64,000 nucleotides of DNA from Rhytidiadelphus loreus (taxonomy: Eukaryota; Streptophyta; Bryopsida; Hypnales; Hylocomiaceae), in assembly GCA_947034895.1 (NCBI GenBank), contig OX344763.1, positions 31,061,025-31,125,024 on the forward strand, given 5' to 3'. Made by a program: the position numbers and the translations under genes. Within the stretch, counting starts at the first letter, position 1. Each line of letters starts with the position of its first letter. The notes beneath the pieces were generated by a model. That model had not been told where the DNA came from. It did not search any database and was given only the letters and a program-made list of their open reading frames with translations. This document shows, piece by piece, positions 50,095-63,339 of this stretch.

Positions 50095-50935
50095 GTTTAA
50101 AAAATTCCCAACTTATTGGATGATTTTCTTCATTCTATAACTTTATATGAACTAGGTTCATTAAAGTACAACAATTGCTATATTTTATTTTTGATTGATG
50201 TTTTAGAATGGTAACCATTTTCATAAGTTTAATGTTTACATGCATCTTAATTATTTAAAAGATTTCCAACTTGTTGATTAAGTTTTATTCATTTATTTAA
50301 ATATGAATTCTATGACTTTATATGAATTGGACTCATTAAAGTATCTATTGGAATATTTTGTTAACTTCCTTGAAGTTTCCTAAATGGTTCATTGTAACTC
50401 CTAAGGATATGGAAGCACAAATGTTGTATTTTGGTTTTATATTAGGTAAACACTTGCATGAGATTAATGTTAACCCATATACCACAAGTATATTAAAAAT
50501 ATACAACTTGTAAGTTGTTTTTATGCATTCAGTTACAAACAAGTTCTCTACTTTTTTATGAATAGACTTCATTAATTAAAGTACAATAAAGTAACGTCGT
50601 ATTTTAATTGTTATTGGTGTTTTAAATCAAATAAAGAATTGCATGGGTTTCATGTTAACATAAATCTTACATTCTTAAATCATTTACAAGCTTGTTGGTT
50701 GATTTTTGTCATCTATTTAAATAGGAACTAGGTTCATGGAAGTACCCTAATATGTTGTATTTTATTTTTAATTGACATTTTAAATTTAGTAAATGCTTGC
50801 ATGAGTTTCATATTAATATGAATTTTAAGTATTTAAAAAATTTACAACTTGTTGGTTGATTTTTCTCATCTATTAAAATACCAATTCCACGACTTTATGT
50901 GAATTGAGCTTATTAAAGTTCAACAAGCATGATTA
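50095..50935 (+). repeat. Degenerate tandem array of about 170-200 bp units (R4)
   Basis: About five successive diverged units share the order: acttgttggttgattttt, ctcatctatttaaata, atgactttatatgaattg, gttcattaaagtacaac, gtattttatttttgattgac, and a gcatgagtttcatgtta block. Further single units lie at 52,195-52,378 and 61,332-61,490, either side of the large CACTA-type element. Confidence 0.65.
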
Positions 50936-50954
50936 TGTAACCACTTGTATTTAG

Positions 50955-51765
50955 ACTCCAATTAATTTCTATTTTTGGCCTAAGGTAAATGCACCCTTCC
51001 GTAGATGCTTGAAGTGGATTTCCAAAAATGTCTTTCATTTTATCATCTGATTCTTTAAATGGTGCCAATTGGTGGATGAAATTTGAAAGATAAAAGTTCA
51101 TCCATTCATAACTCATCCATACAACGTCCAATCTAAGCATGCCATGTCACATTGGAATCCTATGAAGAAGACCTAGATCATTGTCCCATGCAAATTTAAT
51201 TGCCCTTTTCTAGGCAAAAGCCTAAATATAGGCCCTTATATTTTGACCCCAATAAATATCTAGTTTTGGAATAAGGTAAGAACATGACCTTGTAGAAGCT
51301 TGAAAATGCTTTCCAAAAATGTATTTCACTTTATCATCCAATTCTATAAATAGTGGCAATAGATGGATGAAGTTTTAAAAACCAAACTTAATCCACTTAT
51401 AATTCATCTATACGGCATTCAATCCAAGAGTGCCACATCACATTGGAATCCTATGAAGAAGACCTACATTGTCATTCCACCCAAATTAATCGTCCTTCTC
51501 CATGCAAAAGTCTAAATGTAGACCCTTGTACCTAACCCTAATAAATATTAATTTTTTATTTAAGATAAGGGCACCACCTTGCAGATGTTTGAAAACACTT
51601 TCCAAAAATGTGTTGCATTTTATCATACGATTCTTTAAATAGTAAAAATTGATGGATGAAGTTTGAAAAGCAAAACTTCATCCAATCATAACTCATCCAT
51701 ACAAAATCCATTGAAACAATGCCATGTCATCTTATAATCTCATGAAAAAGACCTATAACTTCCTT
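50955..51765 (+). repeat. About 290-bp tandem repeat, three copies
   Basis: The landmark tccaaaaatg recurs at 51,021, 51,312 and 51,601, giving periods of 291 and 289. In each unit it is followed by a tttatcat block, then ggatgaa, ataactcatccatac or a variant, and a gccatgtcacattggaatcc block. Copies are diverged by substitutions and small indels. The pattern is satellite-like with no coding content. Confidence 0.8.
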
Positions 51766-52794
51766 GGGTTCAAAAGCAAATAACAAATCCTATACAAAAG
51801 TCAAACTTGTTCCAAGTCAAACATAGGGTCAAAAATAAAAATAAATTTTTTTTAGCCAAACAAGCTCATGTGGAGTCCCTTTGAAAAACATAACTCTCAC
51901 TTTGAAATTATTTATAATGAATCCACAATAACCAAGTCAAACCTATCGACCTTAAAATCAAAGTTTCCATATCTTACAATCTACAAATTTGTATAGGATT
52001 TTGACTTCACCATTGTAATCACAATGTAATTGCAACGTCTGTTTATGGAGGGTAGCTAAAGTTTCAAACCCAAATGAAAAATGCCAAACCCATAGAACTA
52101 CTTGTAAGCATAAACCCATGGTACTCAAACCCTAAACCCCCAAACTCAAAGTAACGCTTAATCCTAAATCCTTTAAATTAAGTAAACACTTGCATGAATT
52201 TTATATTAGTATGAATTTTAAATATTTTAAATGTTTCTAGCTTATTGGTTGATTTTTCTCATTTATTTAGATACTTATTCTATAATTTTACATGAATTGT
52301 GCTCATTAAAGTACAACAATTGTTGTATTTTATCCTTGATTGACAATTTAAATTTGATAAGCTTGCATGGGTTTCATGCACTAGAAGAAACCTGCGTTTT
52401 TTCTGACATCCAATGAACATGTTTACGTGTTTAGTTTAATGTCACTCATGTCTATTGTGGATGTCTAGGAAAATCTGTCAAGATTGATAGGACAAAAACA
52501 CAAAGAATTTGAAAAAACATGTCGTGTTTTTAAAGCGACGTTACAACAAACATGGTCAAAAAAGGAGATGGAAGTGTGCCATATGGCAGCCATGTAAGCG
52601 CCACGTATGCAAGCGGGTAGTGCCCCATGGAATTTCTTAAATCTGACCTGCTAATGATGTGGCACCTGACGTCATGCCGTTTGAAAAAATTAATATTGTT
52701 TTCAACAACATCAACGTAGATGTCTAAAAGAATTTGAATGCTATTTTTTGCGATGTCCACTTAGACATCTAAAGATTTTTCTAAACATCAACTT

Positions 52795-53015
52795 AGACAT
52801 ACACTATACACAATACACCATACAAAAAGAAACATATAAAATACACCATATAGAATACATTGTACATCATATACAATACAAAATAGGCCATACACAATAT
52901 ATTATACACCATATACAATACTTTACATCATACATAATATGCAATATACTATACATCATACATTGTACACCATATATAATACACCATATATTATAAATAC
53001 ACAATATACTATATT
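52795..53015 (+). repeat. Degenerate TACACCATA-type short repeat
   Basis: About 220 bases consist of variants of a 9-11 base unit such as atacaccata and atacatcata. An 82-codon frame across it is a by-product of the repeat. Confidence 0.75.
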
Positions 53016-53349
53016 GGTAATTATGTCAAATGGCCTAAAAAACCACTTATTATAAGTATATTGACATGACAAGACAAGCTACTTATACAAGTGTGGTGAT
53101 AGGAGCAAAGACAAAGCATATGGGATATGTGAAACTTAGAGATTGTATTTTATGAGAAAACATTTGAACATCTCAATTGACGCGTTAGTTGACATTGCAA
53201 AAAATATGTAGACATCCTCTAAGACGTCTCAGTTGATGTGCCAGTTGACATCACAAAAAACATCTAGATGTTTTAGAAGATGTCTCAGTTGACGTTTTAG
53301 TTGATGTCTTCAAAAATAGTGTTAATCTAAATGTTTTTGACTATGCTTT

Positions 53350-53530
53350 CACCAAAAATGCTCCAAAACTGCCATTTCTAGAACAAGTACTAAAGTTTAG
53401 AGAAAAAAAACATTTAAACACATGTAACCTTAGGATCTTGCAATACACTAATTTGAGAAGATGTGGAAAAAAATTCAAAAATTTCCATTGTGTAGATTGC
53501 AAGAGATTAGTGTTTGAATTGATAAAAATT
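53350..53530 (+). repeat. Dispersed repeat family R1, copy inside the CACTA-type element
   Basis: Shares with 36,740-36,945 the order tgccatttct, ccttaggatcttgca, agaagatgtgg and tagattgcaagagat. Confidence 0.5.
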
Positions 53531-53599
53531 ATTTAATTGGCTTTCCAAAAAAAACTAGGTAGCTACACTTCATAAGGCCACATTTATAAACAAAAATGC

Positions 53600-54140
53600 C
53601 CATATTGATGGTACTTCTTTGGATTCATTCTTCAAGGCAAGTTGGCTACATAATTGAAAAATTTATGATCCTTTGGAATTGTACAACATATAGGAAAAAA
53701 ATAGTAGATAGAAAGAAAAAAATAATGATTGAAAATACTAAACTGTCAAGAATTTAGTTATAGAACTGAAAATGTCAATTCCAATGATTGCAATGTTGCA
53801 ATAAATAATCTACATCCTACAATTTTATTTTATTTTTTTAAAATTAAAAATTGAGTTAAATAAAGGTTTTCAAAGTTTATTTTAGAATAGCAAATCCATA
53901 ATTGCCCGTAAACTAAAACTCCTCATAACTTTCATCTCATTGATCAAAATAAAATTACTAAAAGCTTTTAATGCGTATATAAATCCAGAAAAACTTTTCA
54001 AATTTTTATTTTAGAAATAAAGAATTTTTTAAGAATTTTCTGAGTAGGTTGTTAAGCAATGAAAATTACATACCATGTAGTCAAAAGTTATGAAAATTAT
54101 TGTCCCTTAAAGGTACCCTTCAGCACATGTTGTGTGAAAA
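53600..54140 (+). repeat. Dispersed repeat family R3
   Basis: Inverted relative of 39,780-40,400; see that entry. Confidence 0.55.
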
Positions 54141-54336
54141 TTTCAAAGAAAATAAAAATAAAAATTCAACTCAGAGTGAACTACCCAAAATTACAAAAAT
54201 AGTGTTTGGGCATTTAGGGGTTAAAATTCTCAGACGGCATCAATGTGTACTGAAGTGGCATGCCACTTTAGCTTCATTCGATGCCATATCATTGAAATGC
54301 CACGTCAAATACCATTTTTTTTAAACCATGTCATGT

Positions 54337-54460
54337 GGCTGCCTTTCCCATGTCTTTTTCATATGTAGTCAACATTTCACCTCAACCCCCAATAATTTTT
54401 AGAAACTTATCCACAGTCAAATCGTAAGCCCATGCGGCCATGCAAGTCATTTCTATTCTA
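54337..54460 (+). repeat. Internal direct repeat of the CACTA-type element, left copy
   Basis: This block resembles 60,762-60,890 in the same orientation. Shared pieces in order are gctgccttt/gctgcccttt, tttttcatatgtagtcaa/tttttcacatatggtcaa, and aacttatccacagtcaaat/aacttacctgtagtcaaac. The two copies sit near the two ends of the proposed element. Confidence 0.55.
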
Positions 54461-54829
54461 TAAAGTATAAATCTTATGAAAACGAATATCTATTGTGATT
54501 TTTCCTCTAAGATGTATTGTTCTTGATGCTAATTTTGAAGAGCCCTCGACAATAGAAAATGAAGATTTGCAGTGAACACCCTTGTACAAAATGTTGAATT
54601 GAAAAATCATAATCATTCATTATAAAAATCAAATGTCTGATGCTAAAACTACACTTCAAGAAGACATCATTCTTAAAGAAATTAAAAAGAAATTAATTAG
54701 AATAATGAGTAGTTTTAATAAGGATTTCATTCACTTCATAGTTCTATCAATACCAAAATGTAGTGCCTTTTGCATTTCTAGTTTAAATGTTGTTAAGGTA
54801 ATAGTAGAAGGTTAATACCTACTTTTACA

Positions 54830-57400
54830 ATACTATTACTTTACTACACCATCAAGATAAATTTTGATTAACGAAATAATGAAATGGAACAAAATCTCAA
54901 TTTATGAAAGAAGAGTGGCCTCATAAAATTCCAAGTTGATAGCAATATTGTTTTTAAACATGTAAACAAGAATTTGCACTGGAGTATTGAATTTGCATAT
55001 TGAACATATGAAGATTGCAATGTCTTCTAATATATTTGCAATCCAGTTATTTTGAAGCCCTTAATGGAGAATGGAAAAAGTGCAACACATAATGGAAGTG
55101 AGTGCAAAGTCATTGTTTTGTTTCTAATATTCTTTGTTGTTTGGGAGAAGATATGAATAATAACTTTAGCAAAAAAAGACTTTTATTTGCAATGCAGTCA
55201 AAAAATGAATCTTCAAAAATTGACAACAAAATATGTTTTATTATGAAGTATTTGAGAGCATAAAGACAAATATTTACATATAGTATATATATACTATAAC
55301 GCATTATACTAATTTTTTAGGACTTGTTAATACAATTTGTGCTATATTGGAAGTACAACAGAAAATGAAGTCATTCTGCAACTTTCCCATCCATGCATGC
55401 AAGGTTTTTGAGAAAAGATGCCAAAGAGCTGCTATGAGTGTTTCTAACTCCACCCTTAAGTCAGAAAGTTGCACACAGGTTCTAGCAGCATAAGTTAGTA
55501 AATTGTAAGGGTGAAATGGAAACGTAGTGTTCTTTGGCCTTCCAAGCAATGGATACTTTGTTTGTTATGGTAATAATTGAATTCTATCTGCTTCAAAGCA
55601 ATCTAATAGTTAAAAGGTTCAAGACCTAGATGAGTAAGTAAAAACTAATCTAATGTAAAATTCTATCTAAGCTAATGTGTAGAATGCACTTTGCCCTTTC
55701 CAGAATGGTAAAGCAAGTTGAATTTTGATGTTTCTACTAAAAGATATTGATGGATGAAATTCGTTCCTAATTCTATTCTAAAACTTCATCCGTCAACTAA
55801 ATATAGCAATCAAATTCTAAATAAGCCTAAATTTCAGGGTTAATTTGTTAATTAATTTGACTAATGAATTTTTGAGAGAAAACCTAGTTTTGACCTATTT
55901 TTAGATTTTTCATCCAAATTTAGGCTAAACTTTATTCATCCTTGTCTTCTTTTAAAATTAAAGCAATTCTAAAGTCAAAGTTGGTTTTGGAATCTTCAAA
56001 AGATTCCCTAATTGATTCTAGTCTCAAAAGATTCCGTAGTTATTCCTTAAAAGTATTCCTAATTATTCCTTTATTAATCTTAATTTTAAATTATAATTTT
56101 AAAATTAGTAGTTTTAGGATTCTTTATTATTTTTATGAATAAAGTGATGAATTACCTTTCTACCAAGGTATAAAGTAAGAATTTAGGACTTTTAGGTGAA
56201 AACTTTTAAATGGATGAAAATTCCCTTTAGTTGGATGGAATTCGTTCCTCTAATAATTTTCAAGACAATAAGGGGATAAATTAGGTTTTGACTTTTCCTA
56301 ATTATTCTAATATTCCCTAGATTCCTAATTCACGTTAGATTCCCTTTGACATCCTTTTGGATGAAATTACTATTTCGTTTTCCAAATTAATTCAAAGTTA
56401 ATCTAATTATTACTTTTGCGATTAAATTTTCAAGGGTTTTCTAACGATTATTAAATTCTAATTGGCTATTGGATTCCTAATCATTAATTTTGTTAGTTTT
56501 AGTTTTCTAATCTAAATTTTAAAGAATGAAAGCAAAAGAAAAGACAAAAGACAAGTTTTGAAATCATACCTCAGTGTCAAAGATGTTGGTGGTTCCGTCG
56601 TTTCAAAACACCATCATAATTGTCTCCTCGAAATTCTCCATTGTCTTTCATGAATTTGAAAAGTCCTAGTGAGTTTTTGATGAGTTGTTTGTTGAATTGT
56701 TGTATCTAAAACCTATCTGAAAGTCCAATTTTGTTAGTTTAAAAATGATAATTTTGTTTTAAAGTTTTTATTGTAAATTAATTAATTCCTTCAAATTCTC
56801 TAATTATAATGAATAGTGATATTATTCTTTTGCCAATTGTTTAATAGTTTTCAATATAATATTCCAAGATATTAGTTGTTTTTTGTTTTTATCTATTCGG
56901 CTTATTAGCCTAATAAAACAAATTCCCAAACTACAAACAAACAACTAATTTGGCTTTGGAATCCTAATTAATAACTAAAACCAAATGAATGAATAGTATT
57001 CTAATAAAATAATAAAAAACAATAAAAAACAAATCTATCGATGAATAGTAGAAAGAATAAACTGAATAAACAATACCAAAACAATTAATTGATGAATAGT
57101 TAGATTCTTACCTTAATAGTTGTTTTATTTTTTAATTCCTTCACGTGTCGAATTCCTTCCTTCTTATTCTTCTTTGTTCTTCAATCTCTCATTTGGGTTT
57201 TCGCAATTTGAAGTTGGCTATGGAGGTTAGAGAGGCGAATCAGTGTTTCATTGGGAAATGAGAGAGTTTCTCAAAGACTGTTGGAGAGAAGATTTAGTTT
57301 GATTGGCCTCCAAGTTTTTGAATATGGCAATTGCAATCAAATATTAGAAGAATTTTAGTTGTTAGTACTTTTTGAAATCAAGCATGCTTGAGTTCTAAAC
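54830..57400. other. AT-rich interior of the CACTA-type element
   Basis: Nothing recognisable is encoded here. The minus-strand open frame 55,304-55,549 (81 codons) has a more protein-like composition than most, but I cannot assign it and see no neighbouring exon. Confidence 0.4.
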
Positions 57401-57584
57401 GCGATTTGTTTACAAAAGTTCTGAAATGTTTTTCAAAGCTCTGTTTGTTAAGTTCAGTATTAAGGCCTCAAGCCGAACTGGCTTGGACTCTGTTCCAACT
57501 GAACTGCTGGCTTTTTTGAATTCAGTACTCACCTCCCAACTGCTATGTGTCAAGGCGCCATTGGCTGGTTCCTTGTCACGCTCC

Positions 57585-57810
57585 CGTCGTTCCCCGTCCG
57601 CAGCCGTTCCCCAACGTCCAGTCGTTCCCGTAGCATCCAATCGCTCTCCAGCGTCCAGTCGTTCTCGCAGTCATTCCCCAACATCCACTCGTTCCCGCAG
57701 TCGTTCCCCAACGTCCAGTCATTCCCAATAGTCGTTATCCAACGTCAAGTCGTTTCCGCAGTCGTTCCCAACGTTCAGTCGTTCCCCAACGTCCAGTCGT
57801 CCCCTTCCGT
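57585..57810 (+). repeat. 18-bp minisatellite (cagtcgttccccaacgtc)
   Basis: About a dozen variant copies of an 18-base unit stand out as a GC-rich island in AT-rich DNA. Read in one frame the unit gives Ser-Arg-Ser-Pro-Thr, so the frame 57,426-57,731 mimics an SR-domain protein. No RNA-binding domain or conserved start context supports a gene. Confidence 0.8.
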
Positions 57811-58204
57811 ACTACCTGAACATCGGATTTCCAAACCTTGTTCTTGCCTTCAAGCTTTATAAACTCCCAATGATATTGAAATTTTGGACACAAATAAGAC
57901 TAATTTGATGGACTGAAATTTAATAATTTAGGAAATCCTCTTTCTTTTAATGAAAGACTAGCATATCTAAACTTAACAATTAAGGGGAATTAATTTTATG
58001 AATTTGACAAAATGATGACCAATTGTGAAGAAATTAAAAGAAAACGAAACAAACAAACAAACACTTTAAATGAAGCAAACAACCAATGGCAAGTTTGGGG
58101 ACCAAATACCTTTTCCACGTATACAACATGGAAAGGGAAAAAATCAACAAAGTTTTAGCCTTTAATAAGTTTCAAGGAATCTTATTTTGTTGCTTGGTAA
58201 GTTA

Positions 58205-58495
58205 AAGCTTCACTGTGCGGGAGCTACCCCAAGCAATACGAAAGAATAAAGGAATTAGAATTTTTAAATGTCCGTTTCCAGGTTTCAAAGTCAAAGCTCC
58301 GCCGTGTGGGAGCAACCTCAGGAAATAACAGACAATTTAAAGTTTCAAATACCCGTTTCAAAGTTTCAAAGTCAAAGCTCCGCCGTGCGGGAGCAAGTGA
58401 GCAACCCCAGGAAAAAACAGAAAAATTAAAGTTTCAAGTACCCGTTTCCAGGTTTCAAAGTCAAAGCTCCACCGTGTAGGAGCAACCCTAGGAAA
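58205..58495 (+). repeat. About 85-bp tandem repeat, four copies
   Basis: Four units each contain caaagctccgccgtgtggga or a close variant, and most also aaagtttcaa and tacccgtttc. The first is the most diverged. Shorter duplications follow directly: aaaggaggtacacatga near 58,544 and 58,626, and ggggcttgaagcctccaaat near 58,877 and 58,979. Confidence 0.75.
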
Positions 58496-60761
58496 TAACC
58501 AGTATCCAAAGATCCAAACTAGTATTTTGAAAACTTAATTCTTAAAGGAGGTACACATGACAATGTTTAACCGAACATTAAAAAACTAATTTCTAAAATT
58601 CCAAACAAAGTTCTAAGTTTATTCACTAAAGGAGGTACACATGATAGTGTTTAACCGAACATTAACAATTATTCAAACCAAACACCCGTTATACAACAAG
58701 TTTTGGCACGTGGTGATGCTCAAAACCTTTTGGCAAGGTCTAGCCTTGCCGCTTTAAAGTTTTAAGTTCACAAACTATCTTCAATTTGCACAAATGGTTG
58801 GTTAGTATCCAAAAGAACAAGAAAATCAACTAGAGTTTCGGAAATACTCCTACAATTCTCAAAATACCAAAGTTTTGGGGCTTGAAGCCTCCAAATTCAA
58901 AAAAGAAGTTAGTTAACTCAAACAATAATAGAGTTAAGGGATTTCCTCCACCTAAATTCTTGACAAGCAAAGTTTTTGGGGCTTGAAGCCTCCAAATTCA
59001 AACAAGAAAAGAAAACAAAGCTTTGAAGGGGCCCTCCGGACCTTCAAAGTACAAGAGAATAGAAGAAAATAGAAGAAAAGAGCCAAAACTTGGCTTAAAA
59101 AGTACTCCAACAAGTGTCGGTAGCACGACAAGAGCAACAACAAGAATGAAACAAGAAAATGAGGGCCACAAACAACCTCGAGGAAGGGCCTTATATACTC
59201 GCTCCCGGCCCCCCCCGGTAAGTTGTTCGTAATTATTTTCTTTACTTTCAATCTAGATATTTTGCTAAACTACCTAAACGTGTTTTCTAAATAATCTTTG
59301 TTTAATGGGAAGGAAGGTTCTCAAGCGAGTTCCTTCTAGGCCCTAAATGGCCTTAGAATCTTTTCCCAAATCAAATATTAGATTTTTTCAAAGATATTTT
59401 GAAAACCTACTTAATTAACCGAGATATTTTGCATTTTAACCTAAGGTTAGTTCTAAATTGTCTTTCTTTAGTCCAAAAGATGGCTTCTTACGCAAGACAA
59501 GTATCTTGAGCAAATCCAATCTTCGATTTTACAAAAGATATTTGTAAAATTCACCCAGATTAATCCAAAATTACCTTTTAAAAGTCAAACTAAGGGCTAA
59601 CCCTCTCTATCTTTTAAGGGACAACTCGAAACTGAAAACAAATTGTGCCATCGCGCTTAAAAGACCCCAATTAGCCTAAGGGGCCCCTTTCCCCTACCTC
59701 TCCAACCGTTTTAAAGCGCAAATTTGAGTCACGGTAACTCAGAACAAAAGTCAAAAACCTAAATTTTGGAGTTTGTGTTTTTTGATGAAACTGTTGGTCC
59801 TGGGTGGTTTAGAATATTTGTGGGAGTAAGAATTGACCCTTGAAACACTCCATTTGGACACCACTAGCTCCTAGTACGCCGGTCAACCTGCTGCCAAGTT
59901 ATAAATTCTTGTTAAATTCGCTGTCAGTCCTAATTCTGGTACTTGGGAATGTCAGAATGTCTTCAAACTTGATAGAGATTTTTATTGACACACAAAACAC
60001 TATTCTAATTTTTAGTGAGATTTTACCGCAACATTTGTAATTTCTAGGAATTTACGAATGCAATTTTAAGCGGTTGACTTCTCATGGAGTCATCATGAAG
60101 TTTTGTAAAATCCCGAAACTTTTGGGCAATCTTCTACAAGATGTCCATCAACTAAGGGAAAACAAATCTCCAATAAGGATGCTATTTTTAGCAATTCCTG
60201 AATAATTTTCACCCGGGGGGAAATTATTCTTGATACTAGGGGAATCTTGGATGATCGGGCTTCTATTTGACCTTCTGGCATGCTTTGACCTAGAAAATCA
60301 CCTCTCTGTATGCTCCAATCATCATTCCCTCCATTTTGGTCTATGAATGAATGTATTTCTCAAAATTACCTGCAAACAACAAATCTAACTCTTTCGAATT
60401 GGATTTGGACTGACTCTGACTAGACTCTGACTAGACTCTAACTTTTAACCAGTTTGTTACATATATACTTATAGCTATTGTATCACATGAACAAGACACT
60501 AGGACTGGTTAACTCTCAAATCTTCACTTCGCTCGGAATTATTGACTTAACTACTTAATTTTACTAAAAAAAACTAAAATTAGTGAAAATGTAACGTCTT
60601 ACGTGTTTCACGCATTTAAGGCCATTACACACCACTTTGGTAGGGACTTCTACCAAAATCCACAATAACTGTATTTTTATATGTTTTTTCTTATTTTCAC
60701 CCAAAAATTAACTAAAAATCGCAAAAAATAAGTTCAGAGTTCCAAGTGCCAATTTGAGGGC

Positions 60762-60890
60762 TCACAGCTGCCCTTTCTTTGTATTTTTCACATATGGTCA
60801 ATGTTTTATCTCAGCCCATAGTAAGTTTCAGTAACTTACCTGTAGTCAAACTGAAATCCTTTGCCAACGTGGCAATCACTTCTTTCTCAA
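60762..60890 (+). repeat. Internal direct repeat of the CACTA-type element, right copy
   Basis: Relative of 54,337-54,460; see that entry. Confidence 0.55.
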
Positions 60891-62482
60891 GACGTCAGAA
60901 AAAACGTGACTATGTTTTTTGTAATGTTCTCTGAAACATGGACATCAGATAAGACAGAAGCTTGTTATGACCCCAACGTTGACGTGTTTCTTACAATATC
61001 CAACTGAATTAAGCCTCCCATGGCCAAAGTCCCATTTCTTTGCTCATGTTTTAAAAAACATTCTTGTTTCATGCTAACATCCAAAAAAACAAGGGCTCCT
61101 ACTAGTGATGTCAACCCTTAAAGGACGGACGGGTGACCGTGAAAATCATGCATTTTGATACCGTGGGAAATCATTGGTATACTAAATTTCAAAACCACTC
61201 ATTGGAAGTCAAAGCACTGTAGAAGATTTCTCCTTTCCACCCCCAAAACCGAGGATGAATAGTTGTATTTCTGTCCTGTACATGAGATTCCCTTGTCATT
61301 CATTGGACGCCAAACGTCCATATCGACGTTTATGGGTTATCATGAATTTCAAGTATTTAAAATATTTACAACTTTTTTTTTTTTTTCCATTTATGTACGT
61401 ACCAATTTCATGACTTTGTGTGAATTGGGTTCATTAAAGTACAACAAATGTGTTTTATTTTTGGTTGAGGTTTTAAATAAGCTTTGAATAAAAGTTTGTA
61501 GCGGATTGAAGTCTTCTTGTTAAGTCATAAACACATAGTATTGTTATTTACAAATTACATTAGAACCAAGATTTTGGATTTTTAATTGTGTGTAGATCTG
61601 CTATAGGACTTAAAAAATTTGACTTGCATCACACATGCATTTAGTTTCAAAGTTAGGTATTAACAAATTTCTTGTTGGCTACAAATATATTAAGCAAGCT
61701 TAAATACGTCATTTTGTAGCATTTAATAGACAAATACTAGAATTTAAGGTTTTGGATTTAGGATATAGAATTGAAAGTTATAAAAATGCCTAAAAATTTG
61801 AATCTTTTAGATTAAGATTTTAAAACACCTACTGCCTTAGTTTTGAAACCTCAATCTTCAATCCTACAACTTTAGATAGTCAAATCCATTAGGATAACCT
61901 TGTAGCCTCAAATTCTAAATCCTAACTCACTATCACTGCCATGAACCTTAACAACCACTAGATTGGAAATGACATACTCTTTAAATTCTTCAAGACCTTT
62001 CACCTTTTCAACACGCTAGACAAGCAATTGCTTCAACTAGCTCTAACACTACAAGGGAAATGGGTCCGGAATGACAAGATTTTAACAGTTTAAAAAAAAA
62101 TGACAGTAGGCTATCACTACAAGGAAAACAAGTCCGAAATGACACAATTTTGACACAAAACTGTCTAAAATGACAGTAAGCGGCACGATACTATAAATTT
62201 TCTTTTTTTTGTCAAAATAATGTCAATTATCTATCATTTCTTGTCAATTTAGACATGCTACAAGGGAAACAAGTCTAAAATAATAAGATTTTAACACAAA
62301 ATTGTCTAAATTGACAATAGGCAATGTACAAATGCCATCTAAGAAAATTTAGGCAAATAAATTTCGTGATTGGAGGGTAGAGAGGTTGTTTTTATATTGA
62401 AATGTATTGTCCAGAAAGAATTCTCAAAAAGCATGGGATAATTTGAAGATGAGAGCTTGACCACTCATTGTGAAAACATAGG

Positions 62483-62844
62483 AATTTTGTTCAAAGTGAA
62501 ATTTTAGACCTCATTTAGGCATAGTAGAATATTTTTTTTAGAAAATTTTAGACTAAAAAAAGTTGGAAAATAAATTAAAGTTTCATCTTCAAAAATCCTT
62601 TTCAGATTTACATACTCCAATAAAAAGTATAGACAAAATTCAAAAACAATGTAGAAAGATAATGTCCCTTCCAAATCCTCTTTGAGTTTGGTTAATAACT
62701 TTTGAGTGAAGGATCTAAATCTAAAATAGATTTTTAGAGGTGAAATTTAAATTTATTTCCCAACTTTTCTTAGTTTAAAGTTTAAGAAAAAAAAGTATTC
62801 TACTATGCCTAAATGAGGTCTAAAATTCCACTTTGAACAAAATT
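62483..62844. repeat. Foldback element nested in the 62-kb CACTA-type element
   Basis: The left arm begins aattttgttcaaagtg at 62,483 and the right arm ends in its complement at 62,844. The arms share a block on cctcatttaggcatagtag, nearly perfect over about 80 bases. The element is about 360 bases long. Confidence 0.8.
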
Positions 62845-63339
62845 TCTGCTTTTGAGTTAAATATAAACGGTTGAGATCCTACTAATCCCAATTCATATAT
62901 CTCCCATATGAATTGTTTTACCTACTACTATCCTTCTTGTATAAAGGACTTGTCTTCTCTTCTCAATTCATTTGTAGTCAAAGGCTTATAGAAGGTAGAT
63001 TTGAATGTAAAACCGAATTTTGATTAGTAATATTTTTAAGTTGTAAAGCTTAATTAATTTGTTGTTTAGAAACAATTTGAACCAAAAAATCATCAATTTT
63101 CTTGACTATTTGATGAAAAAAAAGTCCAGCCCTGAGGTTACCCCCACTTCCATTGGGAAATCCTCTACTATTAGATTAAATTTGGAAAAAAACTGACTCT
63201 TGCTTTGCCATCAGATCAAATGGTGGAAAAAAAATTGTCAGCCGTTGATCTATCAAAAGTGTTGGATTTTTGCTATGTATACGAATCCATTGTCCCATAT
63301 CAATTGTCCAAGCATAATCAATCTAAAACTACAAAATGG

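Larger units (their letters stand above)
52379..61107. mobile_element. Putative 8.7-kb CACTA-type element, target duplication ATG
   Basis: The left end reads cactagaagaaacc; the right end, in reverse complement, reads cactagtaggagcc. Both then run into gttttttt-type and gacatcc/ggatgt sequence. The three bases atg flank both ends (52,376-52,378 and 61,108-61,110). Short subterminal repeats built on gatgtc, gttgac and gacgt motifs occur just inside both ends (52.4-53.3 kb and 60.9-61.05 kb). R4 repeat units lie on both sides. The interior holds microsatellites, minisatellites and family R1/R3 pieces but no transposase I can recognise. The terminal repeats match only approximately, so the pairing is a proposal. 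Confidence 0.55.

Noticed and set aside
55304..55549. 81-codon minus-strand frame inside the large CACTA-type element, considered as a transposase exon
   Set aside because: No En/Spm-type transposase motif or neighbouring exon was recognised.
57426..57862. Open frames suggesting an Arg/Ser-rich splicing factor
   Set aside because: The composition is explained by an 18-base tandem repeat that is open in more than one frame. No RNA-binding domain or splice structure supports a gene.
58205..58495. Regularly spaced repeats considered as a CRISPR array
   Set aside because: Units are long, diverged and without unique spacers, in a plant nuclear context; this is a simple tandem repeat.
54337..60890. 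Direct repeats at 54.3 and 60.8 kb considered as LTRs of a retrotransposon
   Set aside because: The repeats are only about 125 bases and diverged. No tg...ca ends, primer-binding site, or gag/pol similarity was seen between them.
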